Source: Pseudarthrobacter sp. Fe7
GTDB taxonomy: Bacteria > Actinomycetota > Actinomycetes > Actinomycetales > Micrococcaceae
Reading direction: 5' to 3'
Assembly (NCBI GenBank): GCA_024372495.1
Contig: CP099977.1
Location: forward strand, 2,728,001-2,792,000
Length of the DNA: 64,000 nt
Shown: piece after piece, positions 29,140-38,622 of the stretch
How the letters are laid out: each line of letters begins with the position of its first letter
How positions within the stretch are numbered: position 1 is the first letter of the stretch
Notes under the pieces: generated by a model
What the model was told of the DNA's origin: nothing
The model's database searches: none
What the model saw: the letters and a program-made list of their open reading frames with translations, nothing else
Made by a program: the position numbers and the translations under genes

Positions 29140-29397
29140 TTACTTCTTGCCGCCGAAGCCCTTGAAGCGAGCGTTGAAGCGCTCGACGCGGCCTGCAGAG
29201 TCCATGATGCGCTGCTTGCCCGTGTAGAACGGGTGGGACTCGGAAGAAATTTCGACGTCGATGACCGGGTAGGTGTTGCCGTCTTCCCACTCGATGGTCT
29301 TGGAGGAAGACACGGTGGAGCGGGTCAGGAACTTGGTGCCGGAGGCCAGGTCGTTGAAGACAACAGCTTCGTACTTCGGGTGGGTATCAGACTTCAT
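29140..29397 (-). CDS. rpmE2: 50S ribosomal protein L31 type B
   Basis: 85 residues, [20 protein letters not shown] then [20 protein letters not shown] and [18 protein letters not shown]. It lacks the CxxC zinc ligands of type A L31, which identifies the zinc-independent form. In actinobacteria this paralogue is often induced when zinc is scarce (Zur regulation), but no clear Zur box is visible in the 150 bases upstream. It has its own terminator. Confidence 0.95.
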   Translation of the reverse strand: MKSDTHPKYEAVVFNDLASGTKFLTRSTVSSSKTIEWEDGNTYPVIDVEISSESHPFYTGKQRIMDSAGRVERFNARFKGFGGKK

Positions 29398-29551
29398 AAT
29401 GGGACCTTTGTTCACGCAACTGGATTTTGCCAGCTGCCAGGTATGAGTGGGATGGCTGGACCCTGTCGCATCAGCCGGAGCTGAAAAAGCAGGACAACCA
29501 GCTATCAATCATAGCCGATGCCGGTGGGGCTGACGAACGCACCAGCCGACG

Positions 29552-30361
29552 CTATGTCCGCGCGCGAAGTTCCCAAAAGGCCACGGCGGACGCGGCGGCC
29601 ACATTGAGCGAATCCACGCCGTGGCGCATGGGGATCTTGACGGCGAGATCGACGGCGGCAAGCGTCTCGGGGCTCATACCGGCGCTTTCGGTGCCAAGCA
29701 CCAGGGCGAGCTTGTCCAGGTTGCGGGACGCGACGGCCTCGACGTCCTCCGCATCAGGCGTCAGCTCCAATGCCGCAACGGTGAAGCCGTGGTCCTTGAG
29801 CACTTGCAGGTCCCCGGGCCAGGTGTGCAGGCGTGCCCAGGGAACCTGGAACACCGTGCCCATGCTGACCCTGACGCTGCGGCGGTACAGCGGATCGCCG
29901 CACCGCGGCGAAACCAGCACGGCGTCGATATCAAGCGCAGCCGCGGAGCGGAAGATGGCGCCCACGTTGGTGTGGTCCACGATGTCCTCCAACACCGCCA
30001 CGCGGCGGGCTCGGGCCAGGAGGTCCGGCAGCGGCACCGGGGCAGGACGCTGCATGGCTGCCATTGCCCCGCGATGCAGGTGGAAGCCGGTGATTTCCTC
30101 CAGCAGGGCAGCCGAGCCGATGAACGCCGGAACGTCGGGGTACGCCTTGAAAACGTCGTCGAGGTCCGCTATCCACTTTTCGGCGAGGAAGAACGACCTT
30201 GGCTGGTGACCGGCGGCCAGCGCCCGGCGCAGTACCCGCGAGGATTCGGCGATGTACATGCCCTCGGCCGGTTCACGGAGCTTGCGCAGGTGCACGTCGG
30301 TCAGGGTGGTGTAGTCGCTGACCCGGGGGTCGTCCGCGGATTCGAGGTAGTGGAAGGTCAC
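29552..30361 (-). CDS. TrmH/SpoU-family RNA 2'-O-methyltransferase
   Basis: 269 residues. A short N-terminal substrate-binding domain is followed by the SPOUT knot: VLEDIVDHTNVGAIFRSAAA (motif 1), LALVLGTESAGMS (motif 2) and VKIPMRHGVDSLNVAAASAV (motif 3). The three motifs of 2'-O-ribose methyltransferases are complete. Whether the target is tRNA or 23S rRNA cannot be decided from sequence. It shares a direction with the upstream TauE/SafE gene, 8 bases away. Confidence 0.9.
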   Translation of the reverse strand: MTFHYLESADDPRVSDYTTLTDVHLRKLREPAEGMYIAESSRVLRRALAAGHQPRSFFLAEKWIADLDDVFKAYPDVPAFIGSAALLEEITGFHLHRGAMAAMQRPAPVPLPDLLARARRVAVLEDIVDHTNVGAIFRSAAALDIDAVLVSPRCGDPLYRRSVRVSMGTVFQVPWARLHTWPGDLQVLKDHGFTVAALELTPDAEDVEAVASRNLDKLALVLGTESAGMSPETLAAVDLAVKIPMRHGVDSLNVAAASAVAFWELRART

Positions 30362-30368
30362 CGGGTGA

Positions 30369-31154
30369 TTATTGCAGCAGGTTGGCGATCATGACGCCGA
30401 GGGCCACGATGCCCAGGCTGAAGATCACGGCACGCAGGACACGCGGGGACAGCTTGCGCCCCACCTTTGCGCCCATGAGACCGCCGATGGTGGAACTCAC
30501 AGCGATCAGCAGCACCACCAGCCAGTTGATCCGGTCGAAGGCGAACAGCAGGTAGGAGATGGCGGCCACCATGTTCACGCCGAGGACCAGGAAGTTCTTC
30601 ATGGCATTGGCGTTCTGGATGGTGCCCTTGAGGAATACACCCAGGATGCCCACCAGCAGGATTCCCTGCGCCGCCACGAAGTAGCCCCCGTACACGCCGG
30701 CCAGGTAGACCAGGACCACCAGGAGGATGCCGTGGCGTTTATCCTTGGCAGCCTGCTCCGGATCGGCCTCGCGGTTGCGCACCCAGTCCTGCAGCCGCGG
30801 CTGGAACACCACCATCAGCATGGCCAGGACCAGCAGGACCGGGGCCACGTAGTGGAAGACCTGTTCGGGCAGGTGCAGCAGCAGCCAGGCGCCGGTGATT
30901 CCGCCCAGGATGGACGCCGGGAGCAGGCGCAGGACCTGCCGTCCGCGGCCGGCCAGTTCACGGCGGTACCCGAAGGCTCCTGCGCCCGTCCCGAAGACCA
31001 GTCCCATGGCGTTGCTCATGGAGGCGGTTACGGGGGCTACGCCCAGGGCAATGAGCACCGGAAAGGTGACAAGGGTACCGGAGCCCACCACCGCGTTGAT
31101 GGTGCCGGCCCACAGGCCGGCGATGAACACAATGATGCTGCTGAAGAGTTCCAA
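30369..31154 (-). CDS. TauE/SafE family sulfite/anion exporter-like membrane protein
   Basis: 261 residues with about eight hydrophobic spans and the duplicated family motif: GTINAVVGSGTLVTFPVLIA near the N-terminus and SSTIGGLMGAKVGRKLSPRV near the C-terminus. The family exports sulfite, sulfoacetate or related small anions; the substrate is not assignable here. It lies between the ABC ATPase and SpoU genes on the same strand. Confidence 0.88.
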   Translation of the reverse strand: MELFSSIIVFIAGLWAGTINAVVGSGTLVTFPVLIALGVAPVTASMSNAMGLVFGTGAGAFGYRRELAGRGRQVLRLLPASILGGITGAWLLLHLPEQVFHYVAPVLLVLAMLMVVFQPRLQDWVRNREADPEQAAKDKRHGILLVVLVYLAGVYGGYFVAAQGILLVGILGVFLKGTIQNANAMKNFLVLGVNMVAAISYLLFAFDRINWLVVLLIAVSSTIGGLMGAKVGRKLSPRVLRAVIFSLGIVALGVMIANLLQ

Positions 31155-31174
31155 GGTAGCGGTGAAGGTCTCTT

Positions 31175-31961
31175 CTAGCGGCGTGCTGTGGCGGTGTAGC
31201 GTCCCGCGTTCTCCGAGACATCCAGGGGAAGCCCGAAGGTGGTGGTCAGGTGCTCTTCGGTCAGGACCTCGGTAATGGGGCCGGCGGCCACAACACCGCC
31301 GTCGCGCAGCAGCATGGCGTGCGTGAAGCCAGGGGGAACTTCTTCGAGGTGGTGCGTGACCAGGACCATGGCCGGGGCTGACTCATCCCTGGCCAGGCTC
31401 GCCCAGCTTGTGGACCAGTTCCTCGCGGCCGCCCAAATCGAGTCCGGCGCCCGGCTCGTCCAGGAGCAGCAGTTCGGGGTCCGTCATGAGGGCGCGGGCG
31501 ATCTGCACGCGCTTTCGCTCTCCCTCGGAGAGGGTTGCGAACGTCCTGTTGAGCAGCGGGCCCATGCCCCAGTCGTTGAGCAGCCGGAAGGCGCGCCGTT
31601 CGTCGTCGCGTTCGTAGCCTTCCCGCCAACGTCCGGTGACCCCGTAGGCTGCCGTGACCACCACGTTGAGGACGTTCTCATGCTCCGGGATCTGGGTCGC
31701 AAGCGCTGCAGAGGACAGGCCAATGCGGGGGCGAAGTTCGAAGACGTCGGTGCGGCCCAGCGTCTCGTCGAGGATTCCGGCCTTTCCGCTGCTCGGGTGC
31801 AGGCGGGCGGCGGCGATCTGGAGAAGGGTGGTCTTCCCGGCGCCATTGGGTCCCAGGATGACCCAGCGTTCGCCCTCGTTGACCTGCCAGTCAACCTTGT
31901 CCAGCAGGGTCTTCTTACCACGGACAACGCTGACGGAGTCCAGTTCCAGAACATCACTCAT
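31175..31961 (-). CDS. ABC transporter ATP-binding protein (single-domain), frameshifted
   Basis: 261 residues after repair. Walker A is ILGPNGAGKTTLLQI, signature TLSEGERKRVQIARAL, Walker B LLLLDEPGAGLD and H-loop VLVTHHLEE. An extra base at 31396-31397 (minus-strand GAGCCTGG for GAGCTGG) cuts the protein before the H-loop. No permease partner is adjacent; the sequence resembles the ModF/YlmA-like soluble ABC ATPases. Start ATG 31961; divergent from serB. Confidence 0.88.
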
Positions 31962-32084
31962 AGGAGTAGACACTAGGACAAAAAAGAAGATGACTGATAA
32001 CCGGTGCGAAGGCTGCCTGAACGTTCGGTGGCACCGGCGCAACGAATTCAGGACACCCCATCCGCGCTGACTAGGATTGCAGGC

Positions 32085-32978
32085 ATGACTTCGAACGTAA
32101 CTGCGGTCAGCTATGGCCTGAATATGACCCCGACCGGGCAGGAGCAGCTGCGTTCCGTCCTCGCCTCCCACGGCGCCGGGGTGCTGTCCGAATCCACCGC
32201 CGGTGACAACCGGTACCGGGTCCAGGTCCTGGAACTGTCCCTTCCCGACGCGACCGCGGCCGGGCTCGCCGCCCTGCGCCGGTCAGTGGCGGACGCGGCC
32301 ACCGACGGCTTTGACACTGCCCTGGTGCCTGCCGGCCTCCGCGCCGCCTCCCGCAAGCTGCTGATCATGGATGTCGATTCCACACTGATCCAACAGGAGG
32401 TCATCGAACTCCTGGCAGCCTACGCCGGCAAGCGGGAGGAGGTAGCTGCAGTGACGGAAGCTGCCATGCGCGGTGAGCTCGACTTCGCCCAAAGCCTCCA
32501 TGCCCGGGTGGCGGTGCTCGCCGGGCTACCTGCCGACGTCGTCCATTCCGTCCGCACGGAAGTGAAACTCAGCGAAGGGGCCGATCAGCTCGTGGCCGCT
32601 TTCAAAGCCGCAGGCCACATTGTCGCCGTAGTGTCCGGCGGGTTCAACCAGATCCTTGAACCCATAGCCGACGGCCTGGGCCTGGACTACTGGCACGCCA
32701 ACGAACTGGAAATCGTCGACGGCGCCCTGACCGGCAAGGTGCTGGGCGCAGTCGTGGACAGGGCCGCCAAGGAAAAGTACCTGCGGGAGTGGGCTGCTGC
32801 CGAAGGCATCGCGCTCGAGCACACCATAGCGGTGGGCGATGGCGCCAACGACCTGGACATGCTTGGTGCTGCCGGGATCGGCGTCGCGTTCAACGCCAAA
32901 CCGGCCGTCCGGGCGGTGGCCGACGCCGCCCTGAACATGCCGTACCTGGACGCCGTCCGCCACATCGCCGGGGTCTGA
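32085..32978 (+). CDS. serB: Phosphoserine phosphatase
   Basis: 297 residues. HAD motif I LLIMDVDSTLIQQEVIELLA (nucleophile Asp in DVDST), motif II VVSGGFNQIL, motif III with Lys in AAKEKYLREW and motif IV VGDGANDLDML. The approximately 85-residue N-terminal ACT-like region is typical of SerB. It catalyses the last step of serine biosynthesis from 3-phosphoserine. ATG 32085 is used because upstream in-frame sequence from 32004 is not conserved-looking. Confidence 0.92.
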   Translation: MTSNVTAVSYGLNMTPTGQEQLRSVLASHGAGVLSESTAGDNRYRVQVLELSLPDATAAGLAALRRSVADAATDGFDTALVPAGLRAASRKLLIMDVDSTLIQQEVIELLAAYAGKREEVAAVTEAAMRGELDFAQSLHARVAVLAGLPADVVHSVRTEVKLSEGADQLVAAFKAAGHIVAVVSGGFNQILEPIADGLGLDYWHANELEIVDGALTGKVLGAVVDRAAKEKYLREWAAAEGIALEHTIAVGDGANDLDMLGAAGIGVAFNAKPAVRAVADAALNMPYLDAVRHIAGV

Positions 32979-33003
32979 GCCCCCGCGACGCCCCCTTAAC
33001 AAA

Positions 33004-33043
33004 AAGGCCCCCGCCCCCGGGTCCCCGGGCGGCGGGGGCCATC
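33004..33043. terminator. Bidirectional terminator between serB and convergent SDR gene
   Basis: Perfect 10-bp arms GGCCCCCGCC (33006-33015) and GGCGGGGGCC (33031-33040) with an inner CCCGG/CCGGG extension, preceded by an A5 run that serves as a T tract for the minus-strand gene. Confidence 0.75.
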
Positions 33044-33056
33044 TGCCCGCTGCGGC

Positions 33057-33821
33057 TTAGCTGGAAGCCTGCCCGGCGCTCTTGCCGAAGTAGTCCGCTC
33101 CGCCTGCGTATTCGGTGTGGCCGGACTCGACGTCGGCCGTTGCCATCCCGGCTACCACCTGCGCGAATTCCTCCACCGAGTACAGCTTGCCGGCCTCGGC
33201 ACGGCGGGCCTCGATGGCGCCAGGGGTGGAACGGTCCAGCAGGGTGGCGGTGACTGTTCCTTCGATCATGTCGCCGGAGACCACCACCAGGGAAATGCCC
33301 TGCTCCGCCAGGTTGGGGATCAGTTCACGAAGGGCGTCCTCGCCGGCACGCTTGCTGCGGGCCACCGGCTCGTAGGCCGGCATGGTGGGCACGGTGTTGA
33401 TGAAGTGGGCCTGGTGGCTGGTCACGAAGACCACGCGCGAGCCTTCCTTCATCAGCGGCACTGCGGCGTTGAGCATGTTGATCTGCGCGTCTCGGTTCAG
33501 CTTGAGGGCGTAGTCCTCCCCCATGCCGGTTTCCATGCCGCCGGAGGCGTTCAGGACCAGGATGTCCAGGGAGCCGAAGTTCTCCATGGCGGCGCTGGCC
33601 AGGGCCTGCACACCCTCCTGGGTGGTCAGGTCCGCACCGACGGCGACTGCGCGGCCGCCGTCGGCTTCTATCCCCTGCACCACTTTGTTGGCGCGCGGCG
33701 CCTTCTGGCGGTAGTTGACCACGACGGCGGCGCCCTCCGAGGCGAGGATCTTTGCTACGTCAGCGCCAATGCCGCGCGACGATCCGGTGACGATTGCCGT
33801 CTTGTTGTCCAGCAGTCCCAT
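33057..33821 (-). CDS. SDR-family oxidoreductase
   Basis: 254 residues. NAD(P)-binding motif AIVTGSSRGIGADVAKIL, then ILVLNASGGMETG in the place of the usual NNAG. The active-site segment reads PAYEPVARSKRAGEDAL: the Lys is present but the Tyr is seven rather than four residues before it, so the classical YxxxK spacing is not met. The substrate is unknown. Convergent with serB. A 140-base gap upstream separates it from fabG. Confidence 0.82.
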   Translation of the reverse strand: MGLLDNKTAIVTGSSRGIGADVAKILASEGAAVVVNYRQKAPRANKVVQGIEADGGRAVAVGADLTTQEGVQALASAAMENFGSLDILVLNASGGMETGMGEDYALKLNRDAQINMLNAAVPLMKEGSRVVFVTSHQAHFINTVPTMPAYEPVARSKRAGEDALRELIPNLAEQGISLVVVSGDMIEGTVTATLLDRSTPGAIEARRAEAGKLYSVEEFAQVVAGMATADVESGHTEYAGGADYFGKSAGQASS

Positions 33822-33962
33822 ACGAGCTTCCTTTGTTCGAAACATCTAAATCGTGGTGGTCTGCAGTCCATCATGCCAGCGGCGGTTGCCGATATCCCTT
33901 GTCCGACTTCGACAAATAAGGACCCGGGGGCTAGTTGCCTGCAGAGGCGGAGACCGGCAGGG

Positions 33963-34757
<795 letters not shown>

Positions 34758-34841
34758 TTAGCGGCAGCCCCGCGGCGGGTTTGGGCAGCACTGCCGATGG
34801 TGCGAGAATTAAGGGAAGCCTTTGGAGCGTGATCATTCACC

Positions 34842-35273
34842 GTGACCCTTGAAAACCATGCGGGACACTCCGCGCCTGGAGAACCGGGCCGGTTCTCCGG
34901 CGACAGCGAGGTCCACAGCATCACGGACGCCGCCGGAGCGCATTCCGAGGATATGCGCCAGCGGATGATCAAGTATGCCCTGGCCATGGGCATCCGCATG
35001 GTGTGCCTGATCCTGATTTTCGTGGTGGACGGATGGTTCAAGATCATTGCGGTGGCAGGTGCCGTGTTCCTGCCCTGGATCGCGGTGGTCATCGCCAACG
35101 GCAGCGATAGAGCGGAGACGCCTAGCGACCTGCTGCTGGACTCCGCGCCGCTCGCCGAGCTGGAAAGCCCGGCTCCCCCGGTGGAGGATGACGAACCCGG
35201 AAGCGCCGTACTGCAGGGCGAGCTGGTGAAGGACGAGGACCCGGAGCACGGGGAGGAGCGGCAGGCATCATGA
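34842..35273 (+). CDS. DUF3099 small membrane protein
   Basis: 143 residues starting GTG 34842. The conserved core is VHSITDAAGAHSEDMRQRMI followed by two hydrophobic helices (MGIRMVCLILIFVVDGWFKI, then AVAGAVFLPWIAVVIAN). The C-terminal 45 residues are acidic and poorly conserved. DUF3099 proteins are actinobacterial with unknown function. The ATGA overlap (35270-35273) couples it to the next gene, and the run DUF3099-hypothetical-SURF1-YbaK is probably one operon. Confidence 0.85.
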   Translation: MTLENHAGHSAPGEPGRFSGDSEVHSITDAAGAHSEDMRQRMIKYALAMGIRMVCLILIFVVDGWFKIIAVAGAVFLPWIAVVIANGSDRAETPSDLLLDSAPLAELESPAPPVEDDEPGSAVLQGELVKDEDPEHGEERQAS

Positions 35274-35533
35274 GTATTTTCGATTTTGCAGCAGGATCGG
35301 ACGTGGCATCGGAGGCTGCCGCCGTCTGCTCCCGGAAGGCGTGCAGGGCCCAGGCGTCCTGGCAGCTTCTATGGAACAACCCCAAAATCCATGCTCCCGA
35401 GCGGCGCAAGACCTGGCTGGCCTGCGCCGACCACCGGGAATGGTTGGAGGACTACCTGCAGACGCGGGGACTCTGGAAGGAAACGCTGCCGCTGGAATTG
35501 TCCGGAGACATGTCACCGGAGCAGGACATCTGA
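35270..35533 (+). CDS. Conserved hypothetical small protein, Cys-containing
   Basis: 87 residues. It has a conserved pattern of AVCSRKACRAQASWQLLWNN and later WLACADHREWLEDYLQTRG, with Cys and His residues arranged like a small metal site (C-x4-C ... C-x2-H). No function is known. Overlapped by 4 bases with DUF3099 upstream and directly adjacent to the SURF1 start, which is characteristic of this gene block in Arthrobacter relatives (inferred, not checked). Confidence 0.75.
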   Translation: MSIFDFAAGSDVASEAAAVCSRKACRAQASWQLLWNNPKIHAPERRKTWLACADHREWLEDYLQTRGLWKETLPLELSGDMSPEQDI

Positions 35534-36405
35534 ATGTATCGGTTCCTGTTTTCCAGCAAGTGGCTGGGCTATCTGCTGCTGGCCGCCGTCTTTGCCACAG
35601 CGTGCGTCTTCCTGGGCCGCTGGCAGATGGACCGCCGCGCCGAGACCCTGGCTGAAATCAACCGTGTCGTCACGAACTATTCGGCGACGCCCATTCCCTT
35701 CACCCAGGCCCGTGACCAGTTCAGCCAGCTGGATCCGGCCAAGGAGTGGACGCAGGTTGAGCTGAAAGGCACCTACGATGCCGCAGGGCAGCGGATCGTC
35801 CGCAACCGGCCGCTCAACGGGCAGCCCGGCTACGAGGTAGTGGTTCCATTCCGCCTCGCCACGGGCGAAACCGTTGTGATCGACCGCGGCTGGCTGCCCA
35901 TCGGCAACAAGAATCCGGGTAGCCCCGATTCCATTCCGGCACCTCCCGGCGGCAACGTGACCGCCGTCGTCCGTTTGAAGCACGGCGAGCCGGAACTGCA
36001 ACGCGGGGCACCTGAGGGGCAGCTGGCATCCATCGACCTTCCCACCTACGCGGTGCAACTCGGATACCCCCTGATGACCGGTGCATACGGCCAGTTAACC
36101 TCGGAGACGCCGGCGCCGGCGGAGATGCCGGTTTCCTTCCCCAAGCCGTCCACCGACGAGGGGACGCACTTGTCCTACTCGCTGCAGTGGTTCGCCTTCG
36201 GCGTGCTCATGTTCGTCGGGTTCGGCTACGCGGCCCGGCAGCAGGCGCGCAACGCGGCAATCGACGCCGAGGACGAGGAATTGGCTGACGACGGAACTGT
36301 GTACGCAGCGGTAACCCCCGCCTTCGGCCTGCACCGCCGCGCAAGCGCAAGAAGGCGACGGCCGAGGAAGAGGAAGACGCCCTCTTGGACGCGCAGGGGT
36401 TCTGA
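35534..36405 (+). CDS. SURF1-family cytochrome oxidase assembly protein, frameshifted near C-terminus
   Basis: 290 residues after repair. An N-terminal span (WLGYLLLAAVFATACVFLGR) with the WQ motif (GRWQMDRR) and a C-terminal span (LQWFAFGVLMFVGFGYA) flank a periplasmic-type domain containing RIVRNRPLNGQPGYEVVVPF and DRGWLP. SURF1 proteins help insert haem a into subunit I of cytochrome c oxidase. A base lost near 36335 (CACCGCCGCGC for CACCGCCGGCGC) shifts the basic/acidic tail (RKRKKATAEEEED); repaired, it stops at 36405, two bases before the YbaK start. Confidence 0.88.
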
Positions 36406-36407
36406 GA

Positions 36408-36883
36408 ATGAGCGGGTACGACGCCGGCCCGGTCGCCTTGGTCCGCTCGGCACTGGTCGAAGCAGGGGTGCCGGATACTGTGCGGTCTTTTGCTGCCGGC
36501 GTCCCCACCGCCCTGGCTGCGGCGGAAGCGCTGGGGTGCGACGTGGCGGCCATTACCAACAGCCTGGTTTTTGAGCTGGACGGCCGCCCCCTGCTGATCC
36601 TCGCCAGCGGGGCGGCTCGGGTGGACACGAAGCTGGTGTCCGGGCAGCTGGGCCACGGCAGGATTCGCCGGGCCTCCCCGACTTCGTCCTGGAGCACACG
36701 GGCCAGCACGTGGGCGGCGTAGCACCGGTGGGCCACCCCGCGCCCATCAGGACCCTCCTGGATTCGAGCCTCCGGGACCACGAAGTCCTCTGGGCCGGAG
36801 CAGGTGACCACAACTCCATGTTCAGCATCACCTACCAGCAGCTGCTCCGCATGACCGCGGCCCGGGAGCTTACCGTCCGCTAG
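36408..36883 (+). CDS. YbaK/EbsC-family aminoacyl-tRNA deacylase-like protein, frameshifted
   Basis: 158 residues after repair: VPDTVRSFAAGVPTALAAAE, CDVAAITNSLVFELDGRPLL, VSGQLGHGRIRRASPDFVLE and, after the break, TGQHVGGVAPVGHPAPIRT. Members hydrolyse mischarged tRNA (for example Cys-tRNAPro) or act as free editing factors. A G lost near 36676 (TCCCCGACTTC for TCCCCGGACTTC) splits the protein. Its stop overlaps the convergent ABC-F stop by 4 bases. Confidence 0.85.
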
Positions 36884-38478
36884 GCCAGCGTGATCAGGTC
36901 CAGGTAGTCCTCGTTCCACAGGTCCTCGACCCCATCCGGAAGCATGACGACCCGTTCGGGGTTCAGGGCCTCAACGGCGCCTTCGTCGTGGCTGACCAGG
37001 ACGACGGCGCCGGTGTAGTTGCGGAGGGCGCCGAGGATTTCCGCGCGGCTGGCGGGGTCCAGGTTGTTGGTGGGCTCGTCCAGGAGAAGGACGTTGGCGC
37101 TTGAGGCGACGATGGTGGCCAGGGCCAGGCGGGTCTTCTCACCGCCGGAAAGCACGCCGGCGGGCTTGTCGACGTCATCACCGGAGAACAGGAATGAGCC
37201 CAGGATGCCACGCACCTCGGCGTCCTTCATGTCGGGCGCGGACGAGCGCATGTTTTCCAGCACGGTGCGGTTGACGTCGAGAGTTTCGTGTTCCTGGGCG
37301 TAGTAGCCGACCTTGAGCCCGTGGCCGGGGATGACTTCTCCGGTGTCAGGGGCGTCCACGCCGGCGAGCATGCGCAGCAGGGTGGTCTTGCCGGCACCGT
37401 TGAGGCCCAGAATGACCACCTTGGAGCCGCGGTCGATCGCCAGGTCCACGTCGGTGAAGATTTCCAGCGACCCGTAGGATTTGCTGAGCCCGTCCGCGGT
37501 GAGGGGCGTCTTGCCGCAGGGAGACGGATCCGGGAACCGCAGGGCTGCCACGCGGTCCTGCTCGCGGACCGCTTCCAATCCGCTGAGCAGCCGCTCGGCG
37601 CGCTTGGCCATGTTCTGTGCGGCGACGGCCTTGGTGGCTTTCGCCCGCATCTTGTTGGCCTGGTCCATGAGGACCTGGGCCTTCTTTTCGGCGTTGGCGC
37701 GTTCACGCTTCCGTGCCCGCTCGTCAGTCTCCCGCTGCAGGAGGTAGCGCTTCCAGTCCATGTTGTAGAAGTCGATTTGGGCGCGGTTGGCGTCCAGCAG
37801 GAACACCTTGTTGACCGTGGCTTCGAGCAGGTCGGTGTCGTGGCTGATGACGATCAGGCCGCCCTGGTGGTTTTTCAGGAAGTCACGCAGCCAGGCGATG
37901 GAATCGGCGTCGAGGTGGTTGGTGGGTTCGTCCAGGAGCATGGTCTCGGCATCCGAGTACAGGATGCGGGCAAGCTCCACGCGGCGCCGCTGGCCGCCGG
38001 AGAGCGTCTTGAGCGGCTGGTTCAACAGCCGGTCCGGGAGGGCAAGGTTGGAACAGATCGACGCCGCCTCGGCTTCGGCCGCGTAACCGCCCGCTGCGAG
38101 GAATTCGGATTCCAGCCGGTCGTAGCGGTTCATGGCCTTGCGCTGGACATCGGCGTCTTCGCTGGCCATTTCGTCTTGCGCCTTGCGGAGTTTTCCGACG
38201 ACGACGTCCAGGCCGCGGGCGGAAAGAATCCGGTCCCGCGCCAACTGCTCCATGTCGGGGGTGCGGGGATCCTGGGGCAGGTAACCGATTTCGCCACTGC
38301 GGGTGACTTTGCCGGCAGCAGGCAGACCTTCCCCTGCGAGGACACGGGTCAGGGTCGTTTTGCCTGCGCCGTTCCGGCCCACCAGCCCGATCTTGTCCCC
38401 TTTATCGACACGGAAGCTCACCTGGTCCATGAGGAGCCGGGCACCGGCGCGCAGTTCAAGATCCTGGACAGTAATCAC
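36880..38478 (-). CDS. ABC-F family ATPase (ribosome-associated translation factor)
   Basis: 532 residues with two nucleotide-binding domains: GLVGRNGAGKTTLTRVLAGE with LSGGQRRRVELARIL, and VILGLNGAGKTTLLRMLAGV with LSGGEKTRLALATI. The charged linker between them (RETDERARKRERANAEKKAQ) is the P-site tRNA interaction motif of ABC-F proteins. There are no membrane segments. ABC-F proteins act on stalled ribosomes or give resistance to ribosome-targeting antibiotics; the intact linker without a long extension favours a housekeeping role. Confidence 0.92.
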   Translation of the reverse strand: MITVQDLELRAGARLLMDQVSFRVDKGDKIGLVGRNGAGKTTLTRVLAGEGLPAAGKVTRSGEIGYLPQDPRTPDMEQLARDRILSARGLDVVVGKLRKAQDEMASEDADVQRKAMNRYDRLESEFLAAGGYAAEAEAASICSNLALPDRLLNQPLKTLSGGQRRRVELARILYSDAETMLLDEPTNHLDADSIAWLRDFLKNHQGGLIVISHDTDLLEATVNKVFLLDANRAQIDFYNMDWKRYLLQRETDERARKRERANAEKKAQVLMDQANKMRAKATKAVAAQNMAKRAERLLSGLEAVREQDRVAALRFPDPSPCGKTPLTADGLSKSYGSLEIFTDVDLAIDRGSKVVILGLNGAGKTTLLRMLAGVDAPDTGEVIPGHGLKVGYYAQEHETLDVNRTVLENMRSSAPDMKDAEVRGILGSFLFSGDDVDKPAGVLSGGEKTRLALATIVASSANVLLLDEPTNNLDPASRAEILGALRNYTGAVVLVSHDEGAVEALNPERVVMLPDGVEDLWNEDYLDLITLA

Positions 38479-38622
38479 AGCAGGTAAGGCCTTTCACAAC
38501 AGGGAACGCCACAGTCCGCGCGCGGAGTGCCAAGGGACGCTGGGGCAGAGTGGCCGTAGAACGGCACAGTCCAGTCTACCGTTTGACGGCACATGGAAAT
38601 TTCAAGGGAATGTTGGACGGCT

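Noticed and set aside
37288..38487. 399-codon plus-strand frame opposite the ABC-F gene
   Set aside because: The minus strand encodes a complete two-domain ABC-F protein; this is its shadow.
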